Positions 27,011 to 35,511 of a stretch of 64,000 bases of DNA are shown piece after piece. The position numbers and the translations under genes are program-made. Origin of the DNA: an uncultured Prevotellaceae bacterium (lineage in GTDB: Bacteria; Bacteroidota; Bacteroidia; Bacteroidales; Bacteroidaceae); the NCBI GenBank assembly GCA_902780025.1, contig CACZDV010000014.1, positions 16,689 to 80,688 on the forward strand. Direction: 5' to 3'. The number at the start of each line of letters is the position of its first letter. The stretch's first letter is position 1. The notes below the pieces were generated by a model. That model saw nothing but the letters and a program-made list of their open reading frames with translations. It did no database searches and was not told where the DNA came from.

Positions 27011-29988
27011 TCTACATCTTTTTGTACCTGCTTGACAGTCTTTGCCGGAGCAAGACTCCAGTTGTCCAGGTCAGGATTGCCTACATTCATGAGTTTGGGA
27101 CTGTAAATCACCAATTCAGCCAACATCACGGTAACGAGCAGGCTCCACAGTATGTAGTGGAGCACCGATTCGCCTGCCACCGAGCGGACCTGATTCTGTG
27201 CATCATCCAGTAATCCGAACTTCGAACTCTTATAGCGGTATGAACGGGTTTTAAAGGTATAATAGAGAGGCTCCAACAGTTCTGACTTGATGTCATCACT
27301 CAGTATGGAGTCTAAGAGCTGCTGGTCATCCTTTCTGTCGCTACGGAAATCCGTAAGATGACAGATGGCCATATAGACAAGTGATATGACAAAGACAGCG
27401 GGCACAAAGAGTCCCGGGTGCGAATGCCCCAGATACTTCAAAATCCAGATAGGCACGGCCGAAGACATGAGTCCTAATGCTCCCCAAAGGCCGGAGAAGA
27501 AGATGCCATAGCCCCTGAAGTAAGCCCTGACAGCAACAATGATTGCCGTCATTCCGCCCAAAGGAATTCCAATGGTCATCAGGGAATGGTTCAACAGGAA
27601 GTCTCTGCCCGATATGCCAACAATAACCAACAGCAACAGCCAGAGTGCAGAGAGTCCGTAGAAGGTGTATCGCCACATCTTCTCCTTTTGCTGCGCACGG
27701 TTATAGTTTTCGCGCACTCCGTTGAACTTCTTTAATGTCTCTTCCTTTGCATTGATATAGCGCTTGTAATAAACCTGCTGGCGGTCTATTTCTCCCAGTT
27801 TAATAACCCATTGCTCCAAGGTACGCTCATAGCTGTATTCCTCGCTGAAGTCCTTGTACGGATCTTCGTGATACCATACTGACATCCACTGTGAGAAAGA
27901 ACCATCGCGCATCTCAGACTTAATCTGCGGATAGAGGCTATTGTCTATATGCAAGCCGTCGTTAAGCACCGTTCCGTCATGCAGCACATAAACGGGTGTC
28001 ACGCCGAGAATGCGACACATTCTGTAGGCAGCTGTGCGTATGTCGTAGGCACTCAGGCGTTCGCGGTTCTCCTCACTCTTTAAATCGAAATTGCGCGTTG
28101 CCTCGTTCAGTATCCGTAGCCATCCATGCAGTTGTGCGAAATAGGCAAAGCGTCCGTCGGGGTCAGAGAAGTCGGCCAGTTCCTTCGCCACATCACTATC
28201 GTTCATTCTTTGCCAGCGTACAAGATTCTGCTTGAGCAGTTCGCCCACTTTCTGAACGGTATCAGCACTCTTCAGATCATAGGCTGCACTACGATAAACA
28301 TTATAGAGCACCTTATAAGCCAACTGTTTCGAGTAGGGCTGCCCTGCCGTCATAATGCGAACGGCCTCACATGCCATACGGTCCTCATGGCTGTACATCC
28401 ACGACAGGAGTCGGCCATCAGTCAGGCTCTTCCATTCATCCTCTGATACTTCATAGTTGCCAAATGCCTTTACTATGTCAGGAAGTGACATCGATGCATA
28501 CCTGGCAAGGAACGGAATGTCCTTATCTATCTCATACACCGTACGCAGAATAGCGATACGTCCGTCGAACCCTTTTTTATATTCAAAGTAGCTGTGCAGT
28601 CTGTCAATATCAGCTGCTGAGTGCGACTCCAGGTAAAGCCACAATTTATCGTTGGGGTTACGAAGCAAAATGCTGTATTCCTCGATGTTGCTCAACATGG
28701 AAATAGCCACGCTATGCACATCGTCGCACAAATTTCCCTTCACGTCCTGATACGGGTAGGTCGGCTCCATTGCATAGATGGCCGCCATCAGGCCTGCCCT
28801 TTGGTCAGCAGGGTACCTGTTCTGTACAATATCTTTCAGTACCGTACTAAGCTTTGTGTTACCACACTGCTCCAGCCAGTTCGTAAGCCGTTCTCCGTAG
28901 AGATAGCCTTTTGCCAGTTTCTCGTTCTCTATCAGCAACGGAATGAGCTCATGTATGTTCTCGGCAATGAGGTTCTTGTCAGGGTCAACCACAAAGCTCT
29001 TATACCTGAGAACGGGTGATGATATATCAACCTTAGGCGACTCGCCCAAGAACCATTTTTCTACTTCGTCATAAGTCCAGCGTGACTGCGGGTTCACAGT
29101 TGTCAGTCCCTGTATCAGCAACTTCACGCGGTCAGGCAGTTCGTTGATTCTGGGTATGCGTCCTTCGTTCTTGCGGCGCATCATGACGCGTTCGTTCACC
29201 GTCATCGGACACTCGCCGAGCCAGTAGGTCAGCAGCGTGATACCCAGCGAATAGTAGTCAACGGCAGGCGAAATCTCCACCACCCCGTCGATTACGTCAT
29301 TATACATCTCAGGAGCCGCATACACGGGGGTACGGGCCTGCGTGGTGCGATGTAGCCGTTCGTCATTCGACAACATGGAGGAAATGCCGAAGTCACCCAG
29401 CACCACCTCCGTATGCTCTTTGTCCCTGAAGAAGAAATTACTGGGCTTGATATCCTTGTGGATAATACCATTATTATGGCAGAAAGCCAATGCAGCAGCA
29501 GCCTGTAACGCTACGCGGCGGAACTGGTCAAGGTCTCCGTCGGCAGAACTCTCGTTCAGCGTGCCGCCCTGCATGTACTCCATCAGCTCATAGTCACGGT
29601 TCTTCCCTTCTACGTATGTCTTGCCATAATCCATCAGCCGCATAATCATTTCCATGTTCATGTTCCTGACAATTTTCAGCAAGTTCTTCTTAATGACAAA
29701 ACTGGGATAATACACTTTCAGCACATACTGCTGCTCATCCCGTTCCACCAGATAGACCTGGGCTTCGCCGGAATTATCACTCAGACAACGAATATTCTTA
29801 TAACGGCAGCCTTTCAGCAAGAAATCGTCATTATTTACATCGGGCTTGTCTGCCTGAATCACCGTCCTTTTTGTCGTGATGTCGGCAGAAACCGCTGCTG
29901 TTGTACGCGCCGTCTTAAGTGCCGAGTCACCGGCCTTATGATCTTCCGCTGGCTGTGTTTTGTCAATTCTTAACGTCTCATCCATCAT
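27007..29988 (-). CDS. Membrane Ser/Thr protein kinase with large C-terminal region
   Basis: A 993-residue protein. The kinase domain spans about 55-315: the ATP-binding lysine in QYVLKVYYPS, the catalytic loop IIHKDIKPSNFFF (HRD read as HKD), DFGISSML, and YAAPEMYND. The middle (about 330-740) is mostly helical and not recognised. A cluster of hydrophobic helices follows (about 770-890, including LSALWLLLLVIVGISG and LFVPAVFVISLVYMAI) and one more near the C-terminus. It overlaps the genes before and after it by 4 bp, so it is translated with them. Targets are unknown; the FHA protein next to it is the obvious candidate reader. Confidence 0.9.
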   Translation of the reverse strand: MMDETLRIDKTQPAEDHKAGDSALKTARTTAAVSADITTKRTVIQADKPDVNNDDFLLKGCRYKNIRCLSDNSGEAQVYLVERDEQQYVLKVYYPSFVIKKNLLKIVRNMNMEMIMRLMDYGKTYVEGKNRDYELMEYMQGGTLNESSADGDLDQFRRVALQAAAALAFCHNNGIIHKDIKPSNFFFRDKEHTEVVLGDFGISSMLSNDERLHRTTQARTPVYAAPEMYNDVIDGVVEISPAVDYYSLGITLLTYWLGECPMTVNERVMMRRKNEGRIPRINELPDRVKLLIQGLTTVNPQSRWTYDEVEKWFLGESPKVDISSPVLRYKSFVVDPDKNLIAENIHELIPLLIENEKLAKGYLYGERLTNWLEQCGNTKLSTVLKDIVQNRYPADQRAGLMAAIYAMEPTYPYQDVKGNLCDDVHSVAISMLSNIEEYSILLRNPNDKLWLYLESHSAADIDRLHSYFEYKKGFDGRIAILRTVYEIDKDIPFLARYASMSLPDIVKAFGNYEVSEDEWKSLTDGRLLSWMYSHEDRMACEAVRIMTAGQPYSKQLAYKVLYNVYRSAAYDLKSADTVQKVGELLKQNLVRWQRMNDSDVAKELADFSDPDGRFAYFAQLHGWLRILNEATRNFDLKSEENRERLSAYDIRTAAYRMCRILGVTPVYVLHDGTVLNDGLHIDNSLYPQIKSEMRDGSFSQWMSVWYHEDPYKDFSEEYSYERTLEQWVIKLGEIDRQQVYYKRYINAKEETLKKFNGVRENYNRAQQKEKMWRYTFYGLSALWLLLLVIVGISGRDFLLNHSLMTIGIPLGGMTAIIVAVRAYFRGYGIFFSGLWGALGLMSSAVPIWILKYLGHSHPGLFVPAVFVISLVYMAICHLTDFRSDRKDDQQLLDSILSDDIKSELLEPLYYTFKTRSYRYKSSKFGLLDDAQNQVRSVAGESVLHYILWSLLVTVMLAELVIYSPKLMNVGNPDLDNWSLAPAKTVKQVQKDVE

Positions 29989-30935
29989 TTGTCATCATTA
30001 ATTTCTGCCGAAGTAGCATTACCTAATATTACCCATTTTCCCCCAAGCTGCGGTTTAGCACATCCACAAGGACTACTATGCATGGCATGCTTGAAATTGC
30101 ATACCCATGCCAAGCGGACTCCCATGGGTTTTGTGGCCATAGCATAATTACGAGCCTGAACCGGCGACGGCTGTGAGGGAGCTGACAACTTTTCCAGAAT
30201 TGTTGAGAGTAACTTTAACTTCTCTGATTTCCGCTCGGCTAACTCATCCTTCGACAGCAGCTCTTTCTTGATTACAGGAATAATGGGGTTTTCCACTCCC
30301 CTGTCCTTTGCCAGAAGTGTCAGGACACGCTCACGCAACTGCCTGTTCATCTGGTCTCTCACAATGTCCTTGTCTGACGTATAGGGAATCATGTCGTCCA
30401 AGGCCATATAATCGCCCACGATACTCATCATTTCCCGATAGTCCTCGCTCTTCTCCACCTCGGCCATCAGGTTCTTTGCCTCCTGGGTAAGAGGAGTACC
30501 ACACTGGGCGCAGAATGAGAAATTATTCAACTTACGGCAAACGGGACAGACAATGCCTCCCCTCGGACTTCCGCACTCTGGACAGAAGGCCTCGTTCCCA
30601 CTCAGATGACCGCCGCAGAAAGAGCAGACATCCTGACGAACATAGTGATGGCATTTCTCGCAATAGTCAGCATCAGGCTCCATCTCGGCACCACAATGAG
30701 GGCACAGGGACATGTGAAGCGGTTTCCCACATGTTGCACAAAACATAGCCTCGGCATCGTTCTCGGCTCCGCAATGCGGGCACTGCATAGCCGTGGCCTG
30801 CTGCTTTTTCGGCTCAAGCAGTTGCTGTTCTTGCGACTCTGCTTCTGCCTTTTCAGGCTCTTGCCGCAATGAATTAGGAGTTCTGTTAGTTTTTTCTAAA
30901 TTTAATTGATCCTCGTTCATCATAAGAGTGTTCAT
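29985..30935 (-). CDS. Tandem zinc-ribbon protein heading the signalling operon
   Basis: About 316 residues with a polar N-terminus, then four CxxC-CxxC zinc ribbons in a row (CPHCG-CATCG, CPHCG-CEKCH, CSFCG-CPECG, CPVCR-CAQCG; about 50-150). A helical region follows, then a C-terminal stretch with VCNFKHAMHSSPCGCAKPQ and GGKWV. There is no membrane helix. The start is uncertain: the promoter makes 30935 or 30923 more likely than the far upstream Met. Tandem zinc ribbons often mediate protein contacts; three of the next four genes also touch zinc-ribbon or kinase functions. Confidence 0.75.
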   Translation of the reverse strand: MNTLMMNEDQLNLEKTNRTPNSLRQEPEKAEAESQEQQLLEPKKQQATAMQCPHCGAENDAEAMFCATCGKPLHMSLCPHCGAEMEPDADYCEKCHHYVRQDVCSFCGGHLSGNEAFCPECGSPRGGIVCPVCRKLNNFSFCAQCGTPLTQEAKNLMAEVEKSEDYREMMSIVGDYMALDDMIPYTSDKDIVRDQMNRQLRERVLTLLAKDRGVENPIIPVIKKELLSKDELAERKSEKLKLLSTILEKLSAPSQPSPVQARNYAMATKPMGVRLAWVCNFKHAMHSSPCGCAKPQLGGKWVILGNATSAEINDDK

Positions 30936-30946
30936 AAAGACAGTTG

Positions 30947-30981
30947 CAAAGTTATAAAAAAAAATGAAACCATGAAACAAA
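30947..30981 (-). promoter_or_regulatory. Promoter of the zinc-ribbon/kinase/AAA+/FHA/PP2C operon
   Basis: On the minus strand TAACTTTG (30947-30954) matches the Bacteroidetes -7 box. A TTTG is present at 30978-30981, but the 23-bp spacing is longer than usual, so the -33 match is weak. The initiation codon is 11-23 nt downstream. Confidence 0.5.
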
Positions 30982-30982
30982 A

Positions 30983-31009
30983 ACCGCCGTAAATTTCATT
31001 TACGACGGT
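30983..31009 (-). terminator. Intrinsic terminator of the M13 peptidase gene
   Basis: On the minus strand, ACCGTCGTAAAT and ATTTACGGCGGT form a 12-bp stem with one G-U and a 3-nt loop, followed by TTTTTG. It ends the M13 gene just before the signalling operon promoter. Confidence 0.75.
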
Positions 31010-31033
31010 CTTTTACCTTGATTTAGCACCTTT

Positions 31034-33067
31034 TTACCACAACGGGAGGCGTTTTTCCTTCGGAATATACATTTCGTCACCCTCTTTTATGCCGAATGCC
31101 TCATACCAGGCATCAATGTGTGGAAGGGCTCCGTTAACACGCCAACGTCCGAGGGCATGGGGGTCGCTCTTGGTCCTGTTACGTATTTCTGCCTCGGTAA
31201 TATTGCCTGCCCACACACCAGCATAGGCCAGGAAGAAACGCTGTTCGGGGGTCAGTCCGTCAATGACGGGCAGCGGATTGTTCTTCGTAGCGTTCTTGAA
31301 GGCAGCAAAAGCCACCTGCAGACCTCCGTGGTCAGCCAGGTTCTCGCCCAGCGTCAGACGGCCGTTGGCCTTCAGGTCAGGCAGCACGTTAATGTTCGAG
31401 AAGAAGTCGGCATACTTATCGGTTCGCTCCACGAAGTTCTTTCCGTCCGACTCTGTCCACCAGTCATGCATGTTTCCGTCCTTGTCGAACTGGCGTCCCT
31501 GGTCGTCAAATCCATGCGTCATTTCGTGGCCTATCACCACGCCGATAGCACCATAGTTAAAAGCGTCGTCAGCGGTCGGGTCAAAGAACGGAACTTGCAG
31601 AATACCAGCGGGGAAGCAGATTTCGTTCGTGGTAGGGTTATAGTATGCGTTAACCGTCTGCGGCGTCATGTACCAGTCGTCACGGTCAACGGGTTTGCCA
31701 GCCGTGTGCTCTATCTCCCACTTGTTCCAGAAGCGGTTGCACTCCTTCATGTTCTCATAGTACGACTTAGCAGGATCAATGGTCAGTCCACTCAGGTCAA
31801 TCCACTTGTCGGGATAGCCTATCTTCACATAGAAGGTATTAAGTTTCAGCAGCGCGTTCACCTTGGTGGAATCGTTCATCCAGTCTTGTGCGGCAATACG
31901 CTCGCCCAAGGCTATCTGCAGGTTGTGCACCAGTTCCTTCATGCGCTCCTTCGACGAGGCGGGGAAGTATTTCTCCACGTAGAGCTTACCGAGTGCCTCA
32001 CCCATCACGCCTTCCACCTGGTTAGTGGCGCGCTTCCAGAGCGGGTAGTTCTCCTTGCGGCCTGACAGTACCTTACCGAAGAACTCAAAGTTGGCCTGGG
32101 CCACCTCTTCGCTCAGATAACTGGCAGCGCCCTGTATCTGGCGCCACTCCATGTAGTCACGATAAGTGGCGGGAATCAGCTTGGCCACCACGATGTCGGC
32201 ACCCTCCATGAAGCTGGGCTGGCCAACCACCATTTCCTGAATGTAACGGCTTTCTATGCCCTTGGCATTCATGAGTTTCTCCAGCTGCAAATGGGGGTAT
32301 TTGCTGTCAAACTCCGCGAGCGTCATCTTGTTGTAGTTAGCCTGCGGGTCACGCAGCTCCGTACGCGATTTCGAAACCTGGGCCAGTGCCGTCTCCACCT
32401 TCATGATGTTCTTCATCTTCTGTTTCGATGCCTTCTGGCTGAATCCGAAGAGCTGGAACATGCGTACAATGTGCTGCTTGTAGGCTTCGCGGATTTTGGC
32501 CGTTGCCTCGTCGTTGTCCAAGTAGTACTCCTTCTGTCCCAGCGTAATGCCGCCCTGTGCCACGTTCAGAATGTTCTGCGTAGCATTCTTCTCGTCGGCT
32601 GCTATGCCTGCGCGGAAGAAACCTGAGCCGCCATACTGTGCCAGCTCCAGCTGAATGTCGAAGAGCTGCTGCATGGTCTTGGCCTTCTCCATTCGCTTAA
32701 TCATCTCCATGACGGGTGCCGTACCCTCCTGGGCGCGGCGCACGGAGTCCATAGCCAGCTTGTAGAGGTCAGAGAGCTTCTGCTCCACCGTTCCCTTGGC
32801 GTAGGTGTTGGTCTGCAACTCTTTCAAGATGCTGTTAATACGCTTGTCGTTGTCCTGTGCCAGACGGTCGAAACTGCCAAAGCGCGAATAGGCGGCAGGC
32901 AGCGGGTTTTTCTTCATCCATCCACCACAGGCATACTCATAGAAATCGGTACCCGGCTTAGCTGCCGTGTTCATGTCGGTCAGGTCAAGTCCTGACTTCA
33001 ACGGTGTCTGTGCCTGAAGCGCCACAGCCATCGATGCGATTGCCATCATTGTCAATAGTCTTTTCAT
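31034..33067 (-). CDS. M13 family metallopeptidase (PepO/neprilysin-like), exported
   Basis: A 677-residue zinc endopeptidase with an N-terminal signal peptide (LLTMMAIASMAVALQAQ). The M13 catalytic motifs are VIGHEMTHGFDDQGRQFD (zinc ligands His/His), ENLADHGG (third ligand region), and the substrate-binding NAYYNPTTNEICFPAGIL. The C-terminus ends with the expected RLPLW. It probably trims peptides in the periplasm or at the surface. The upstream region is full of palindromic repeats and has no clear promoter. Confidence 0.95.
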   Translation of the reverse strand: MKRLLTMMAIASMAVALQAQTPLKSGLDLTDMNTAAKPGTDFYEYACGGWMKKNPLPAAYSRFGSFDRLAQDNDKRINSILKELQTNTYAKGTVEQKLSDLYKLAMDSVRRAQEGTAPVMEMIKRMEKAKTMQQLFDIQLELAQYGGSGFFRAGIAADEKNATQNILNVAQGGITLGQKEYYLDNDEATAKIREAYKQHIVRMFQLFGFSQKASKQKMKNIMKVETALAQVSKSRTELRDPQANYNKMTLAEFDSKYPHLQLEKLMNAKGIESRYIQEMVVGQPSFMEGADIVVAKLIPATYRDYMEWRQIQGAASYLSEEVAQANFEFFGKVLSGRKENYPLWKRATNQVEGVMGEALGKLYVEKYFPASSKERMKELVHNLQIALGERIAAQDWMNDSTKVNALLKLNTFYVKIGYPDKWIDLSGLTIDPAKSYYENMKECNRFWNKWEIEHTAGKPVDRDDWYMTPQTVNAYYNPTTNEICFPAGILQVPFFDPTADDAFNYGAIGVVIGHEMTHGFDDQGRQFDKDGNMHDWWTESDGKNFVERTDKYADFFSNINVLPDLKANGRLTLGENLADHGGLQVAFAAFKNATKNNPLPVIDGLTPEQRFFLAYAGVWAGNITEAEIRNRTKSDPHALGRWRVNGALPHIDAWYEAFGIKEGDEMYIPKEKRLPLW

Positions 33068-33116
33068 TATTATTCTACTGTTTATTGATTAGTTAATTGA
33101 AGTTTCCCTCTCTTAT

Positions 33117-33390
33117 GACCCCCTCTGACTTCTGACCCCCTCTGACTCCCCCTGTAGGGGGAGAACAGATACTTTGCATGCCCTTGAGTAGTAATGGTCC
33201 CCCTCCTACAGGAGGGGCCAGGGGAGGTCACAAATTCCCTGACCCCCTCTAATTCCTGACCCCCTCTGACTCCCCCTGTAGGGGGAGAACAGATACTTTG
33301 CATGCCCTTGTGTAGTGATCGTCCCCCTCCTACAGAAGGGGTTCTTGCTCTGGCAAGCGTCCCTGCGGGCCGAGCGAGGGGAGGTCACTT
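33117..33390. repeat. Two direct copies of a C/G-tract palindromic element
   Basis: This fills most of the 371-bp gap between the M13 and ABC-F genes, in which I see no gene. An exact 55-bp match (33132-33186 and 33256-33310) gives a period of 124 bp. Each copy has two inverted repeats (CTCCCCCTGTAGGGGGAG, and CCCCTCCTACAGGAGGGG degraded in the second copy) and ends GGGGAGGTCAC. The second copy carries about 33 extra bases around GTTCTTGCTCTGGCAAGCG. Related palindromes lie inside tex and the restriction gene. Confidence 0.85.
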
Positions 33391-33438
33391 CGGGCTTAAT
33401 TTTACTGATTATCTCGCTATTCATGGAGGTAGGAAACT

Positions 33439-35364
33439 TTAGTTAGTTAATTCTTCCAGTTCCTCCGATAGTTTTTCCCATCGTTCCACTTCCTCGTCCA
33501 GTGCCCGCTTGGTAGTGGTGTATTCAGTGACCAGCACCATGTCGGAAGCCTTTTCCGGGTCCATCAACAATTGGTCGAGTTCCTTCAGCCGCTGTTCCAT
33601 ATCGTTGATCTTGCGCTCACTCTCCTCGACAGCCCGCTCTGCTTTGCGCAGCCGCCGCTGCTGTTCCTTGTGTTGGGCGTAGTCCTGCTTGGACTCATGG
33701 GGCTTATTGGCCTCATTGGCCTTATTGGAAGTAACCTCGCCCAACTGGTTAAGCTCAGTCACCTGCCGGCTGCGCAGGAAGTCGTAGATGCCGCCCAAGT
33801 GTTCGCGCACCTTGCCGCCACCAAACTCATACACCTTCGTCACCAGCCCGTCAAGGAACTCACGGTCGTGGCTGACCACGATGGCCGTTCCGTCGAAAGC
33901 CTTGACGGCCTCCTTCAGCACGTCCTTCGACGCCATGTCGAGGTGATTGGTCGGCTCATCCAGAATAAGCAGGTTGACAGGTTCCAGCAGCAGCTTGATC
34001 ATGGCCAGTCTCGACCGCTCGCCGCCACTCAGCACCTTGACCTTCTTGTCGCTGGCCTCGCCACCGAACATAAAGGCCCCGAGCAGGTCGCGTATCTTCA
34101 GGCGTATGTCGCCCTTCGCCACGTTGTCAATGGTCTGGAACACCGTCAGGCTCTCGTCCAGCAGCTGTGCCTGGTTCTGTGCGAAATAGCCTATCTGCAC
34201 GTTGTGACCTATCTTCAGCTGCCCGTCGAAGGGAATCTCGTTCATGATACATTTCACCAGCGTAGTCTTTCCCTCGCCGTTCTTACCCACGAAGGCCACT
34301 TTCTCGCCTCGCTTAATGGTCAGGTTCACGCCCGAGAACACCGTGTGCTCCCCATAACGTTTGCCCACCTCGTCGCAAATGACGGGATAGTCACCCGACC
34401 GCAGACAGGGCGGGAACTTCAGGTGCAGGGCCGACGTATCCACCTCGTCTATCTCGATGGGGACCATCTTCTCTAACTGCTTGATTTTCTGCTGTACCTG
34501 CACGGCCTTCGTCGCCTTATAGCGGAAACGCTCTATAAACTGGCGCATGTCAGCCATTTCCTTCTGTTGGTTCTCGTAGGCACGCTGCTGCTGTTCGCGG
34601 CGTTCGCGGCGCAGCACCACATACTCGTCGTACTTCACCTTATAGTCGATAATGTGTCCGCACGATATTTCGAGCGTGCGGTTACATACATTATTGATGA
34701 ATGCACGGTCGTGACTGACCAGCATGACAGCCGACGGCGACGTGGCCAGAAACTGCTCCAGCCACTGTATGGACTCAATGTCCAGATGGTTGGTCGGCTC
34801 GTCAAGCAGCAGCACGTCAGGACGTTGCAACAGTATCTTGGCCAGCTCAATACGCATGCGCCAACCGCCCGAGAACTCACTCGTGGGGCGACCGAAGTCC
34901 TCACGACGGAAGCCCAGTCCCACCAGCGTGCGTTCCAGCGCTGCCTCCTGGCTCTCGGCACCCATCATCAGGTAGCGCTCGTGTGCCTGGGTGTAGCGTT
35001 CCACCAGTGCCATATAGTCGTCGGTCTCATAGTCCGTGCGCTCGCCCATCTGCCGCTCCAGCTCCGCCACGCGCTGCTTCAGCGCAGCTACGTCGGCAAA
35101 GGCCTTGCGGGCCTCGTCGGCAACGGTAGTGTCGTCAGCCAGCACCATCACCTGCGGCAGGTAGCCCACCTGCGTATCCTGCGGGACACTCACCCTGCCG
35201 TCGGTTGGCTGCTGCAGGCCGCTGATGATTTTCAGCAGCGTTGACTTTCCTGCTCCGTTCTTGCCCACCAAGGCGATGCGGTCTTTGGCGTTCACCACGA
35301 ACGATGCGCCCTCAAACAGCGGCTTCGCGCTGAACTCGACCTTCAAATTCTCTATAGAAATCAC
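33439..35364 (-). CDS. ABC-F family ATPase
   Basis: A 641-residue cytoplasmic protein with two ATP-binding cassettes and no membrane domain. Cassette 1: GKNGAGKST, signature FSGGWRMRIELAK, LLLDEPTNHLD. Cassette 2: GKNGEGKTT, LSGGERSRLAMIK, LILDEPTNHLD. The interdomain linker (about 240-310) is charged and helical. ABC-F proteins act on the ribosome (translation factors or antibiotic protection); this looks like the YdiF/Uup type rather than a resistance protein. The C-terminal tail contains a 9-mer repeat (SNKANEANKPHESK) and then a coiled coil. Confidence 0.92.
   Translation of the reverse strand: MISIENLKVEFSAKPLFEGASFVVNAKDRIALVGKNGAGKSTLLKIISGLQQPTDGRVSVPQDTQVGYLPQVMVLADDTTVADEARKAFADVAALKQRVAELERQMGERTDYETDDYMALVERYTQAHERYLMMGAESQEAALERTLVGLGFRREDFGRPTSEFSGGWRMRIELAKILLQRPDVLLLDEPTNHLDIESIQWLEQFLATSPSAVMLVSHDRAFINNVCNRTLEISCGHIIDYKVKYDEYVVLRRERREQQQRAYENQQKEMADMRQFIERFRYKATKAVQVQQKIKQLEKMVPIEIDEVDTSALHLKFPPCLRSGDYPVICDEVGKRYGEHTVFSGVNLTIKRGEKVAFVGKNGEGKTTLVKCIMNEIPFDGQLKIGHNVQIGYFAQNQAQLLDESLTVFQTIDNVAKGDIRLKIRDLLGAFMFGGEASDKKVKVLSGGERSRLAMIKLLLEPVNLLILDEPTNHLDMASKDVLKEAVKAFDGTAIVVSHDREFLDGLVTKVYEFGGGKVREHLGGIYDFLRSRQVTELNQLGEVTSNKANEANKPHESKQDYAQHKEQQRRLRKAERAVEESERKINDMEQRLKELDQLLMDPEKASDMVLVTEYTTTKRALDEEVERWEKLSEELEELTN
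33693..33730. repeat. 9-bp repeat in frame inside the ABC-F gene
   Basis: Four degenerate 9-mers (AATAAGGCC type on the minus strand) encode SNKANEANKPHE between the second cassette and the C-terminal coiled coil. It looks related to the GGCTTATAG repeats of metH and the U32 gene. Confidence 0.6.
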
Positions 35365-35446
35365 CTTTTTTCTTTATTTGTAATGGTTTTACGGATGCAA
35401 AGGTAGTGTAAAAAATCGACTTAGCGAAGAATTTGTCTTTATTTAT

Positions 35447-35477
35447 TTTGTATTTCACCCGCTTTTTCGTATATTTG
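35447..35477 (+). promoter_or_regulatory. Promoter of tex
   Basis: TTTG (35447-35450), a 19-bp spacer and TATATTTG (35470-35477) match the consensus. The tex ATG is 34 bp downstream. Confidence 0.75.
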
Positions 35478-35511
35478 CAGTCAAAACTTAATTATCAATG
35501 ACAATCAAGAA

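Noticed and set aside
22326-30935. Type VI or type VII secretion locus
   Set aside because: Kinase, FHA, PP2C and EccA-like ATPase are suggestive, but no VipA/B, Hcp, EssC or WXG100 genes are present nearby.
33117-33390. Attachment sites of an integrated element
   Set aside because: The direct repeats are only 124 bp apart with no integrase, and carry palindromes typical of dispersed repeats.
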